Assembly (NCBI RefSeq): GCF_026625705.1
Contig: NZ_CP113059.1
Coordinates: 620,001-684,000, forward strand
Length of the DNA: 64,000 nucleotides
From: Pedobacter sp. SL55
Lineage (GTDB): Bacteria > Bacteroidota > Bacteroidia > Sphingobacteriales > Sphingobacteriaceae
Direction of reading: 5' to 3'
Shown piece after piece: positions 1 through 9,577 of this stretch. Each line of letters starts with the position of its first letter. Positions within the stretch are counted from its first letter, which is position 1. The notes under the pieces were generated by a model. It was given only the letters and a program-made list of their open reading frames with translations, was not told where the DNA came from and did no database searches. The translations under genes and the position numbers were made by a program.

Positions 1-645
1 AGCACTTTGGTACTGTGCCACCGAATTATCGTAACCGTATTGCGCACCCGCTTTATCTACGCTGCTAAACTCTGTAAGCACCACGGCGGCATCGTCTCTT
101 TTCAGTTCATCTACAGTGGCCGTTTTTACCGCCAAATCATCATCATTAAAAGATTGGTTTACATCAGCATTGCTAATTAAATTTTGGCTTAAACGTGCCG
201 ATGCACAAAAAGCGGCCGTACGTAACGCAAAGTTCTCTTTAATTCGTTTAAAGAACATAGGATAGTTTGCTAACTGATTACCTGCAAAATTGGAGGTAGT
301 TACACCATGTTTAACTTTGTTTACGCCTGTAAGCATATCTGTCCAAGTGGTTGCATCTAAACCACTATCATCACTAACCGATTCGTAAGCATAATTTGCA
401 TTTACCTTAATCTGGGTTAGGTTGGGAGCCATACTGGTTTCTATAGATTTGCCCCTGGCACCATCTATAATTACGTACAAAATTTTTGAGGTGCGAACAT
501 CTAAAACCGTATCTTTTGTTTTGGCAAAATCATGCTTACCTTCAAAATCTTTATTACACGCCGATAGGCCTAATATGACTAAAACAAATAAGGTGTAATA
601 CCATGCACCATATTTATTCGATTTATTTTCTTGTACTCTTTCCAT
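1..645 (-). CDS. Alkaline-phosphatase-superfamily lipoprotein, 3' end outside window
   Basis: This is the first 215 codons of a minus-strand gene that continues beyond the left edge. A signal segment ends in the lipobox GLSAC (Cys30), so the product is an exported lipoprotein. VIIDGARG (Asp61) followed by a Thr-rich stretch near residues 98-103 resembles the metal-binding Asp and nucleophile Thr of the alkaline phosphatase/type I phosphodiesterase superfamily. It is the last visible gene of the second SusCD module, 27 bases after the DUF5008-like gene, so it probably removes a phosphate or sulfate-like group or binds glycan at the surface. The substrate and the C-terminal domains cannot be seen. 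The superfamily call is fairly firm; the exact family is not. Confidence 0.7.
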   Translation of the reverse strand, partial: MERVQENKSNKYGAWYYTLFVLVILGLSACNKDFEGKHDFAKTKDTVLDVRTSKILYVIIDGARGKSIETSMAPNLTQIKVNANYAYESVSDDSGLDATTWTDMLTGVNKVKHGVTTSNFAGNQLANYPMFFKRIKENFALRTAAFCASARLSQNLISNADVNQSFNDDDLAVKTATVDELKRDDAAVVLTEFSSVDKAGAQYGYDNSVAQYQSA

Positions 646-672
646 TGCTATTTTAATCAAGAGGTAAATAAT

Positions 673-2271
673 TTATGGTTTAAGGACTATTCTAACGATG
701 TTGTTAACAGGTCTTGCATCAAACGTTGAGATAAACCCAGCTATAATTACTGTTGGATACCCTAGGCTATTTGTTCTTTCATAGATGTCTGAAATTGAAC
801 CGACAAATCTGCCTGTATTATTATAACCTTCGGCCAGTGTTCCATCTGAATTCAAGATCATAAAGCCTTGCCTGATGATGTTGTTATAGCTTGTAAAACT
901 TCCCGAAACGATGATCTTTCCGCCAGAAAGCTGCGCTGCAAAAGTTGGAAAACCACCTACCATATTTTGAGCGGTAAACGAAGGGTCAAGGCTTCCATCT
1001 GCATTGATACGCACCAAGCCATTTACCGGCACACCATTATAGGTGGTAAAAGCGCCAGCCAACATGTATTTACCGCTAGTAGCATTATACCGTACGCTGT
1101 GAACGGGTCCGTTTGCCGCTGCTGTAAATGATAGGTCCACCCTACCGTTGTTATCTAACCTTAAGATGTAGTTAGCGGTTTGCGCTTGGTATCTTGTAAA
1201 ACTACCTACCATCATCAGTTTACCATCGGGCTGTATGGCGGCATCGTAAACGCTACCATTACCTGCTTCTAATGGAGTACCGGCAACCTTATCAAAATTA
1301 TAAGTAGAGTCCATTTTACCCTCTAAACTCATCCGTAACACATTATTTATTTTGGTGTAGCCTACTACTTTCCTATCGCGGGTAGATCTTTCATAAAAAT
1401 GTTCTGCATAATTATTGAAATTACCCTGTACAATAATTTGATCATTATGGATAAAAAGTTTACTGGCAATACCACTAATTCCGCCATTAAACCTGGCTAC
1501 GGTATCATAACTATTGTTTGGGATAAGCGGTGTTAAATTTACCACTTCTACACGTGTAGTATCTAGCGAACCATTGGCGTTTAACCTGGTAACACCGCTA
1601 ATGCCTTTTCTATCGTTAAAGCTGCTAAGCCATCCACCTATCATAAACTGGCCGCTGCTTAAACGAGCAATAGATGTGATAGAACCATTGGCACCTTTTC
1701 CGGCACTTAAAGTACTAAGGTAAGTTCCGTTTTGATTAGTTAACACGATACCATTAATAGGCTGTTTTTCGGAAGCTGCCTGGGCGTAGTTGGAAAAACT
1801 ACCCACCATCATCAGGTTTCCGTTTGGCAAAGGCAACACCTGGCTAATTGTATTATTTGCGCCCAAACTCGAGAAAGTAGCATCAACCTCGGTTTTACCA
1901 GCTATGTTTACCATTGGACCAAAAAATATCTGGTCGTCTACAATAATTACCGCCGGTCCAGAACTTAAATTATTGGGCACTGTAACCGTTACAGAATTTG
2001 CGGTAACTGCCGTAATTGTTGCCTCTACATTGTTAATGAGCAAATGCACCTTATCCTTATAAGGAACCAAACCTGTAGCGCTAAAGGTCATACTGTTGCC
2101 ATCAATTACTGCCGCAGTAGTTAAAAACCTAATACCTAATGCTTCTTTACCACCTGCGTATGGATCTTGCGGCAAGGGCTCTGTTTTTTTACAAGCAGTA
2201 AAACCCACCGCAGCAAACATTAATACGAATAAAAAATGAACTGGATGCTTTATATCTTTAAATCTTTTCAT
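673..2271 (-). CDS. DUF5008-like surface lipoprotein with IPT/TIG domain and delta-60-type repeats
   Basis: A 532-residue lipoprotein with its lipobox at Cys27 (GFTAC). Residues about 45-125 look like an immunoglobulin-like IPT/TIG domain. From about residue 130 to the end there are repeats of the form QPDGKLMMVGSFT...RLDNNGRVDLSF, the delta-60/DUF5122 beta-propeller-type repeat. The protein probably sits on the outer-membrane surface and binds glycan or protein, in the place of SusE/SusF in classical systems. It lies 12 bases after the fasciclin gene in the same operon. No catalytic motif is visible, so a binding role is inferred from position and fold. Confidence 0.75.
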   Translation of the reverse strand: MKRFKDIKHPVHFLFVLMFAAVGFTACKKTEPLPQDPYAGGKEALGIRFLTTAAVIDGNSMTFSATGLVPYKDKVHLLINNVEATITAVTANSVTVTVPNNLSSGPAVIIVDDQIFFGPMVNIAGKTEVDATFSSLGANNTISQVLPLPNGNLMMVGSFSNYAQAASEKQPINGIVLTNQNGTYLSTLSAGKGANGSITSIARLSSGQFMIGGWLSSFNDRKGISGVTRLNANGSLDTTRVEVVNLTPLIPNNSYDTVARFNGGISGIASKLFIHNDQIIVQGNFNNYAEHFYERSTRDRKVVGYTKINNVLRMSLEGKMDSTYNFDKVAGTPLEAGNGSVYDAAIQPDGKLMMVGSFTRYQAQTANYILRLDNNGRVDLSFTAAANGPVHSVRYNATSGKYMLAGAFTTYNGVPVNGLVRINADGSLDPSFTAQNMVGGFPTFAAQLSGGKIIVSGSFTSYNNIIRQGFMILNSDGTLAEGYNNTGRFVGSISDIYERTNSLGYPTVIIAGFISTFDARPVNNIVRIVLKP

Positions 2272-2283
2272 GTCTATTTTTTA

Positions 2284-3027
2284 TTAATTGCCAATGCCAA
2301 ACTGTAGCGCTATTTCTGAAAATATTCCGGTGTTGAAACCAAATGCGTGGCGATCTATTTTTAGCGCATGTACAATCCCATTTTTAGGATTGATATCTGA
2401 AGACGAAACCAAAGCGTTTATCCAATATTTTTTGGGATTTGTCCAATCTGGAATGTACGATATCATTAATTGGCGATAGCCTGCGTATTTGATAACGATA
2501 TTATCATTTTTGGCATCGTTAAATACCACCCCAATATTGTAGGGTACATTGTTATAAGCTAAATAACCTTGCCCAGCATAGGTATCTAAAGCCAATGTGT
2601 CTACTTGCTTATAATCTTTTAAGCGGTTTGTCCCTTTAAAGATATACGCTGAGAGCAGCGTTTTCCATGCTTGAGGTTTGATATCCTCCAATTTGCTTAC
2701 TGTATCTCTACCTATAGAAAGCAAACGCTGGTTTAGCGCCGTAATTGACACCTGTATGGTTGGATCTGGTGGTGCAAAAAAGGTAACCTCTTCATTGTTG
2801 AAAGTGTTTTCCATACCTGCCAGCTTTATAATTTTAGCTAGGGTATCAAAATGTAGGGGCTTAGATTCCAAGTATTGCAATATCGTTCCATCAAATTGGG
2901 CCTTAGCCAAACCTGTATCTTTATAATAGTCTTTTTTACAAGAAGTGATGGTTAACATGGCCATAACCAGCAGCAATAAACCCATGCCTATTTTTCCAGT
3001 AAAACTCATTTTTATAGTTGTTTTCAT
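2284..3027 (-). CDS. Fasciclin-domain lipoprotein (module 1)
   Basis: Exported lipoprotein with lipobox ITSC (Cys30 from this start), followed by one fasciclin (FAS1)-like domain. The motif VTFFAPPDPT matches the family's 'T.F.P.d.A' region, and YAGYRQLMISYIP and NGIVHALKIDRHAF resemble the second conserved block. An upstream ATG at 3042 would overlap the SusD gene, whereas the ATG at 3027 lies just after the SusD stop and leads straight into the signal peptide, so I chose it. In PULs of this lineage, fasciclin lipoproteins follow susD and are thought to be surface accessory binding proteins. That role is inference. Confidence 0.8.
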   Translation of the reverse strand: MKTTIKMSFTGKIGMGLLLLVMAMLTITSCKKDYYKDTGLAKAQFDGTILQYLESKPLHFDTLAKIIKLAGMENTFNNEEVTFFAPPDPTIQVSITALNQRLLSIGRDTVSKLEDIKPQAWKTLLSAYIFKGTNRLKDYKQVDTLALDTYAGQGYLAYNNVPYNIGVVFNDAKNDNIVIKYAGYRQLMISYIPDWTNPKKYWINALVSSSDINPKNGIVHALKIDRHAFGFNTGIFSEIALQFGIGN

Positions 3028-3032
3028 TCGTT

Positions 3033-4607
3033 TTATTGCCAATAGTTATTTAATGTCATGTATGGATTGTTTGTTAAGGCAGCCCTGTCTATAGGCCATG
3101 TCCAGGCGCCAGCAATAAATGCAGAATAGGTAAGCGGATTGTAGCAGTAATCTGGATTTAAGATTTTTTTTGTACGTACTAAATCGTAGAAGTAATGCCC
3201 CTCGCCCATTAATTCTTTACATCTCTCCCAAAAAATAGCATCCTTTAATTTTCCTTCTCCTGGCTCTGCCGGATAAAGATCTGCACCTGCCCTAGCCCTA
3301 ATTTTATTCAATAAATCTGCAGCTTTGGCATCATCAGTACCTAACTCGGCCAATGCTTCTGCCTGTAGCAAATACGTATCTGCCAATCTAAAAACAATAG
3401 GGTTGTCATCACTACTTTGGGTAGTAGCGCTCTTATTAAACATTTTATAGAATACGGCAGAACCATCCACTTTATACATATTTGCATCAAACCATACGTC
3501 TTTTCTTCTATCTGGTGCTGTTTCTGGATAAATCTTTTTAAGATAGTTAGGGTTGATGATGAGTTCTGTATAATTTCTATCGCTAATGGCAGGTGCAAAA
3601 ATCTGATTTACTAAACCTACGCTAAACTTAAACCTATTTCTAGCAGTGCTTTCTCCATAGTTGTCGCTCAATTGTATTTCGTAAAGCCCTTCTTGCGAAC
3701 GGCCAAACATAACCTGATACGTTAGCTCAATTGGCAACAGACGATAAGCACGTTCTTTTATTACGCCTATCTCTTCAATTTCATCACCAAATGCTACAGT
3801 TTCTTCGTAGTATTTTTTTGAATTACCGGCATCAAAACCTGCATTCCACATGTTCATGTGCATCATTAGAGCCAAAGCCCCTCCACGCATAGGCCTTACC
3901 CCTCTGTTAGCTGGGTCGGCGTAAGTCCAGGGTAAATTGTCTTTTATCTTTTTTAATTCTGCTACACAATCGTTAAATACAGTAACCATGTTCGTTCTTG
4001 GAAGTGCATCTTGCTGATAGGCTTCTTTGTAATAAGGTACATCGCCATACAGCCTCACTAAAAAGTAGTACGCCATGCAACGCATAAATACTGCTTCGGC
4101 TTTGTATTGATTTCTTTTGGCTTCTGTGATTTCTGTTGAGGGTATCAGATCAATCTCTTTTTGCATGATATTGCAAGACTGGATTACCCTATAAAACGGC
4201 GTCCAATTGGGTATGAGGTCATATCTGGCATTGTTTTGAAACCATTCTAGGAGTAATTGGGAAGCTGGTAGATTTAAAGCTCTGTTAGGATCGTAACGAG
4301 CTGCAATTGCTGGCTTTAGGTTGTTTTTTGCCAAATAAAGAAAATCTAATCTGTCCGGATTACCATCGAAGTATGTAAATGGAGCACAACGCTCATCGCC
4401 AACGGCAAACAAAACACTAGACATGGTGGCGTTTCTAAATAAACGATGAATATCGGTAGCGAAACTTTCGGCGTCTTTTTCGCTTGTCCAAAAGTTATTT
4501 CCTGAGAGCTTATTTAAAGGCTCTACGTTAAGGAATTTTTTACACCCGCTATTTGGGATGCTTAGCACTAAGGCAAAAATGAATAGGATATAGCTAATTC
4601 GTTTCAT
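3033..4607 (-). CDS. SusD/RagB-family outer-membrane nutrient-binding lipoprotein (module 1)
   Basis: A 524-residue SusD homologue with signal peptide and lipobox NSGC (Cys22). SusD proteins are alpha-helical TPR-like lipoproteins that cap the SusC channel and bind the oligosaccharide. Family signatures are the N-terminal KFLNVEPLNK, the helical middle segment AEAVFMRCMAYYFLVRLYGDVP, and the C-terminal FRLADTYLLQAEALAELG and LLNKIRARAG, ending with FWERCKELMGEGHYFYDLVR. Length is normal for the family. It lies 10 bases after the end of the susC reading frame and just before the fasciclin gene, giving the standard susC-susD order. Confidence 0.95.
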   Translation of the reverse strand: MKRISYILFIFALVLSIPNSGCKKFLNVEPLNKLSGNNFWTSEKDAESFATDIHRLFRNATMSSVLFAVGDERCAPFTYFDGNPDRLDFLYLAKNNLKPAIAARYDPNRALNLPASQLLLEWFQNNARYDLIPNWTPFYRVIQSCNIMQKEIDLIPSTEITEAKRNQYKAEAVFMRCMAYYFLVRLYGDVPYYKEAYQQDALPRTNMVTVFNDCVAELKKIKDNLPWTYADPANRGVRPMRGGALALMMHMNMWNAGFDAGNSKKYYEETVAFGDEIEEIGVIKERAYRLLPIELTYQVMFGRSQEGLYEIQLSDNYGESTARNRFKFSVGLVNQIFAPAISDRNYTELIINPNYLKKIYPETAPDRRKDVWFDANMYKVDGSAVFYKMFNKSATTQSSDDNPIVFRLADTYLLQAEALAELGTDDAKAADLLNKIRARAGADLYPAEPGEGKLKDAIFWERCKELMGEGHYFYDLVRTKKILNPDYCYNPLTYSAFIAGAWTWPIDRAALTNNPYMTLNNYWQ

Positions 4608-4617
4608 AGTGATCTTT

Positions 4618-7600
4618 TTAAAATTGAACGTTTAAGCCTAAACTGTAACTACGTCTTGATGGGTATCCGGCAGACATGTCCCTACCCAAATCGCTTACGT
4701 TTTCGGGATCTGGCCCAGAGTAACTCGTAAACGTGTAAACGTTATTAGCCGTAACATATACCCTCATAGAGCTTACGCCTATTTTTTTAAGTGCATTTCT
4801 ATTGAAAGTATACGAAAAGGTAACGGAGTTGATTTTTAGGTACGAGCCGTCTTCTTGAAATAAAGTTTGGTTGTAACGGAACGGTAAAAACTGCGTTCCC
4901 GCGGTTGATGTAGGGCTGTAATTACCAAATCTTAAATAATCGTAAGGGTTTGGATAGGTGGCATTATCGCCAGCACTCCTCCAGTAGTTAAACTGCTCTA
5001 TTGGAACCAAATTTGTTTCCGCCAAGGGATTGGCAAAATTTTGAAACATGCTAGACAAAGAGTTATTTAAAATATCTCTCTTGTAGGTATAAGACATGTT
5101 TACGTTAAGCGAGAACTCTTTGTACCTGATGAAAGAAGTAACACCTCCTGTTACTTGAGGAAATGAGTTACTACAGGCACCAAATCTCTTTGGTCTAAAA
5201 TGTAATCTCCGTTAATATCGGCATAATAAGGATCTCCACCTTGGAAATATACCGGTGTGGTAGTACCATTAAAAGTTTTATAACGCATACCTGTAGCCGG
5301 ATCTACCGCTACCGCACCGGTAGTAGAGTAAACACCTTTGGTATTGTAAAGGATGTTGGTTAAACTGTTTCTGCCCAGTCTGTAAAGAATGGCCTGACCA
5401 GTTGCCCCACCTTCTATTAATTGTTGTCGGGCTCCATCAGGCAGTGAAGTGAGCACATCTTTGTTGATGGCTCCGTTAAAAGATAAGGTCCACTCTACTT
5501 TGCTGTTTTTAGGCAAAGGCCTCACTGTTGCCGAAAGTTCGTAACCATAGTTAACCAAACTTACTTCGTTAGTTTTGATAGAGGTAAAACCAGTCATATT
5601 TGATAAGGCTTTAGATCTTAACTGGTTATCAACCATTTTATAGTAAGTATCAAAAGATAATGATAACCTACCATTGAAAATACCCATATCAAAACCGGCG
5701 TTATATTGTGTGGTTGTAGTTGGCACCAAGCTAATGTTTGGCAGGGTGCCAAAATCAACCCCTACAGATTGGTTTCCGTTGTAGAAACCTGTATAATCAT
5801 AGGTACCAAAAGCATCAAAAACAGAACCTGTAGGCACAATATTTTTACCCCAACTAGCACGTAATGAACCGTAATCTAACCACTTAGATAACGTTAAAAA
5901 GTTTTCTTTGTTAAAGTTCCAACGTAAGCCAATAGATGGATTTTTTGACCATGGTGCATTTGGCCCGCTGGTAGACAAGCCATCTAACCTGTAAGATAAA
6001 TCTATCACATATTTTTTATCAAAATCGTAAGAAACCTGAGAAGCAAATGCTACTGATCTTAAATCGAAATAATTATCTAGGATACCGCTTCTAGAAGTTG
6101 CACCAGTATTTCCTAGCGGCCCTTGATATTGATCATTGGTGGTTTGTTCATTATTTATGGCATGAGCCTGGAAATTTCGGATATACATTTCATTAAAAAC
6201 GAATGCGTTAAGACTATGCTTCTTCATCGTTTTACTGAAATTGATCATATTCCTATTGTACAAGGTGCTACGTTTATCGTTGTACGAATACACTTTCGCT
6301 ACGTTGTTCCCTAAAATGGCGGGTGTAAATGTTTCTACCGTACCAGTATTATAATCGTAACTAAAGGTACTGGTAGCCGTAAGCGATTTGATAAATTCGT
6401 ATTTACCTTCTACTACTGCTTTTAAATTTCCTGTTTTGTTATCATTCTCGGTAATTAACGCCCCCAATGCAGCATTGCCATTAAACAAACTTGGGCCGGG
6501 CAGTAGAGAAGATGCAGACGCTGCCGAGGCTATACCTGTTTGCAGAACGCCATTTCCGCTACCATTTTGCCTGTTACCTAAATTAGTAGAAATATTGGCG
6601 TTAAAAGAAATCCGCTGATTGGGTCTATATCTGGTATTCATATTTAAAGAATACCTTTTGAAACCGGTGTTCTCTACAATCCCATTTTCATCGTAATAGC
6701 CCATGTTAACCTTATAGTTAAAATTATCATCGCCACCAGAGGCAGAAATGTTATGGGTTTGGTTAAAGGTTGTTCTATAAAATAAATCTTGCCAATTGGT
6801 TGAGTTGTTATAAAACGCATTTAAGCTATCGGCCAAAAACGGAGCATTGTCTATGGTTTCGCGGGCCGAGTAGATGTCTCTACCAAAAGTATTGATTTGC
6901 CATATACGCAAGGCTCTTTCTCCGTTGCCGCCCAGCACCTCTTTTAAATTTGGCGGCGTATTTACAAAGACGTTAGAGGTGTATTGGATAATAGGTGTTT
7001 TAGATTTTCCTCTTTTAGTAGTGATAAGAATTACACCATAAGCACCTTGCGAACCGTATAAAGAAGTTGCCTGAGCATCTCTAAGTACCGTAATTTCTTC
7101 TACATCCTCGGCGGGAATCATAGATAGTGGGCTAATGCCCGGACCTCCGCCAGAAAAGCCATATTCATAATCGGTATTAGCATCAATAGGTACACCGTCT
7201 ATTACGAATAACGGAGAAGTTGGTGTTAAAAAGGCGTTATTACCCGATCCCTGAACATCGATACTGCTTAAGCCACGTACAAAAATAGAACCTCTCGCCC
7301 CTGGGCTACCCGTGTTGTTCTGAATATTTAAGCCCGCTACCTTTCCTTGTAAAAGCGAAATTAAGTTGGCTTCTGGTACATCCTGAATATCTTTACCGCT
7401 GATTGTAACGGCAGATCCAGTGGTTACTTCTTTTGTTTTTGGGGTGTAACCAATAACTTGTACCTGCTTTAAACTGGTGGCGTTATCTTCTACCAGTTGT
7501 ACCTTTAAATCTGTTTTTCCTTTTACCTTGATGGATTGCGTTTTAAAACCCATATACCTAAAAACTAGTTCGGCATCTTCAGGTACACTAACACTAAATT

Positions 7601-7793
7601 TTCCATCTGAATCTGTATACCCAGCTGATCTTTGCGTACCGCTAATCATAATTACCAATGAGGGTATGCCCAAACCGTTGCTACGCTCTACTACAACTCC
7701 TTTTACGGTAATATTTTTTTGTGCATGAGCATTTGTAGCCGTTAATACAGCAAACATTAGCATTAAAACGAAATGAACACACTTTTGCTTCAT
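4618..7793 (-). CDS. SusC/RagA TonB-linked outer-membrane transporter (module 1), one frameshift
   Basis: TonB-dependent oligosaccharide importer that forms the channel under SusD. The N-terminal piece (codons down to 5151) has a signal peptide (MKQKC..., start 7793), a carboxypeptidase-regulatory-like beta-sandwich (residues about 25-105), and the plug with LLQGKVAGLNIQN, SPLFVIDGVPID and YGSQGAYGVILITTKRG. The C-terminal barrel end is in another frame (4618 to about 5170) and finishes with the aromatic SLGLNVQF. The two join if one G is restored on the coding strand at about 5170-5172, giving DLVPVGNSFPQVTGG, a normal SusC motif. A start at 7850 would overlap the upstream stop (TAATG) and add 19 residues before the signal peptide. 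I read this as one gene with a one-base loss. Confidence 0.9.
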
Positions 7794-7849
7794 GATAGGT
7801 TTGTTTGTGAAAAGTATCTTATCCAATTTTATTTTACTTGTATGTTCCA

Positions 7850-8869
7850 TTAGTCGTCTGTAAATTTTGGATTGTCTGTCTTAAACCAAATGATGATATC
7901 CCAGCTTCCTTTTTGGAAAATGGTAAAATCAAATCCCAATTTTGCTACTTCTCTCATCCCGCCAAAGCCCATTCTGTCATAAAGAAAATCTACGCTAGCT
8001 CTAGTGCCATCTGCTGTGGTATAGGGCGTAGGAATGAGTACACAAGGTATGGGATATGCCACATCATAAGTTACTTCGGTGGCTGTCATTCTCATATTAA
8101 ACCCGTGCACCAGTTTTGCCCAGTTAGTGAGCTTAAATTTGGCTGGGTCTATTGGATTATATAAGGTATCCAAGAACTTAAAGCTCAATGAATTTCCATC
8201 TCCCTTTCTGTGAAAAGAAATATTTACATCTCCAAAATTTAGGAAGCTAGAACTGGCTTCCCCCATAATGTTATCAATTCTTGTTGGGAATAGGTTACCC
8301 CCTGTAGATGTGCCCGTAAGTGGATTGATATTATTGGGTTCGTAGGCTCTTTCTTTGTAAGGCTGTAGCTTAAGGCCATTGTAATATTTACGACCGCCAG
8401 AGTTACTTACCTCTACATCGAAAACGTAACCAGAATCTGGAAATGATTTAACAATGTTTGAAGTAGCTTCCGACCACATGATCAGTTCTCCAGAATGTTG
8501 TCTGATTTCGAAAAAGGGATGTTCTTCAATTACTCTTTTTGCTTCAATTTCTGCCAATGTTTTCTCGCTGCCATCATAAGCTTTTTTCCAAACACTTACC
8601 GGAAAAGATTTTAGCAATTCAGGCGCAGACATACCATCACTATTTCTAATCCCAACAATTTTGAATGTTAAAGGCAAAGAAGAGCCCTGCGAGTTAAAGT
8701 TATTGCTCATTACGGTAGTTCTGCCCAAAACAGGTTGATAAACGGTTTGGGTAAAGCCTGCATCGGCGTTAAAAGCATCTTTGTCGGTAGGCAAAAGCTT
8801 TTTACAGGCACCAAACAGCAAAGTGCCGAGTAGAAGTATTAATAGTGCGTTTGTTTTATTTTTAAGCAT
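7850..8869 (-). CDS. DUF5007-like PUL lipoprotein
   Basis: A lipoprotein of about 339 residues with lipobox FGAC (Cys22 from the ATG at 8869). The first in-frame ATG at 8896 is also possible, but it places nine polar residues before the signal peptide. The sequence looks like the DUF5007 family found in Bacteroidota PULs; this family call is from memory of its general form and is moderate. The stop overlaps a possible upstream start of the following susC (TAATG), so the two modules may be translationally linked. The position after SusC-SusD-fasciclin suggests a surface glycan-binding accessory, equivalent to the DUF5008 protein in the other module. No enzymatic motif is seen. Confidence 0.6.
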   Translation of the reverse strand: MLKNKTNALLILLLGTLLFGACKKLLPTDKDAFNADAGFTQTVYQPVLGRTTVMSNNFNSQGSSLPLTFKIVGIRNSDGMSAPELLKSFPVSVWKKAYDGSEKTLAEIEAKRVIEEHPFFEIRQHSGELIMWSEATSNIVKSFPDSGYVFDVEVSNSGGRKYYNGLKLQPYKERAYEPNNINPLTGTSTGGNLFPTRIDNIMGEASSSFLNFGDVNISFHRKGDGNSLSFKFLDTLYNPIDPAKFKLTNWAKLVHGFNMRMTATEVTYDVAYPIPCVLIPTPYTTADGTRASVDFLYDRMGFGGMREVAKLGFDFTIFQKGSWDIIIWFKTDNPKFTDD

Positions 8870-8899
8870 CTCTGTATTTTTATATTCTTGCTTCAAATC

Positions 8900-9571
8900 C
8901 TATCTATTCATTCTATTTACAAACTCGCCAAAACCAAACTCATGCGAGGCGGCAATAATGTGTACAATAGCATTTTTACTGTGGATATTTACGGCTTGGG
9001 TAGTGGTGCTAATCCAATCTTTTGTGTACTGCGAGTTTTTCACATCACTGTAGATGATACTTTTAGGACCGCCGTTTACCAAGCCGCTGGCATTAGAGCT
9101 TTTATCTACGGCGTTCATCTCATAATCTAAGCGGGCAGTTCTGAGAAATGCCCCATCGGCAAACCTTAAACTATCTGTAGTGAGCTTTCCTTTGATGACG
9201 TAGCGATCCATCAAGATTTCTAACTGGTCTACATCTATGGTTGCTATGCCCAAAGGCGATTTGTTTTGCCCGTTTCTAACCTTATTAAGGCCTGTAAATG
9301 CCACCTCAAAGCTTCTGTTGGTAAGTGCAAAAACGGTAAGATTTTGCTCTTGTACCATCCAATCTTTAAATCCGGGCACCCTTTCAATCGCTTTGGTAAG
9401 CGAATCAAACTGCTGCTGACTTTTTAGATAGGCATATACATCGCCATCGTAAACGTTTACTTCATTTACAAAATCATATCGGCCATTGTCTTTCTCACAG
9501 GCTGTAAATGCCAAACACAATATCAAAAAGCCTAGTAAAATTTTACTCTTATTTTTCTTGTTAAAATTCAT
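8900..9571 (-). CDS. Fasciclin-domain lipoprotein (module 2)
   Basis: A 223-residue exported lipoprotein (lipobox FTAC, Cys25) with a FAS1-like domain. LTVFALTNRSFEVAFTGLN corresponds to the conserved 'TvFaPtn.Af..l' block, and AVNIHSKNAIVHIIAASHEFGF to the C-terminal H-box region. It follows SusD by 6 bases, exactly as in the other module, and the two fasciclin proteins appear to be distant paralogues. A surface-exposed accessory binding role in glycan capture is inferred from that conserved placement. Confidence 0.8.
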   Translation of the reverse strand: MNFNKKNKSKILLGFLILCLAFTACEKDNGRYDFVNEVNVYDGDVYAYLKSQQQFDSLTKAIERVPGFKDWMVQEQNLTVFALTNRSFEVAFTGLNKVRNGQNKSPLGIATIDVDQLEILMDRYVIKGKLTTDSLRFADGAFLRTARLDYEMNAVDKSSNASGLVNGGPKSIIYSDVKNSQYTKDWISTTTQAVNIHSKNAIVHIIAASHEFGFGEFVNRMNR

Positions 9572-9577
9572 TGCTTA

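Noticed and set aside
4618..5097. A separate 159-residue gene (MSYTYKRDIL...)
   Set aside because: It is the C-terminal barrel of susC-1 in a shifted frame; restoring one base at about 5171 joins it to the upstream part.
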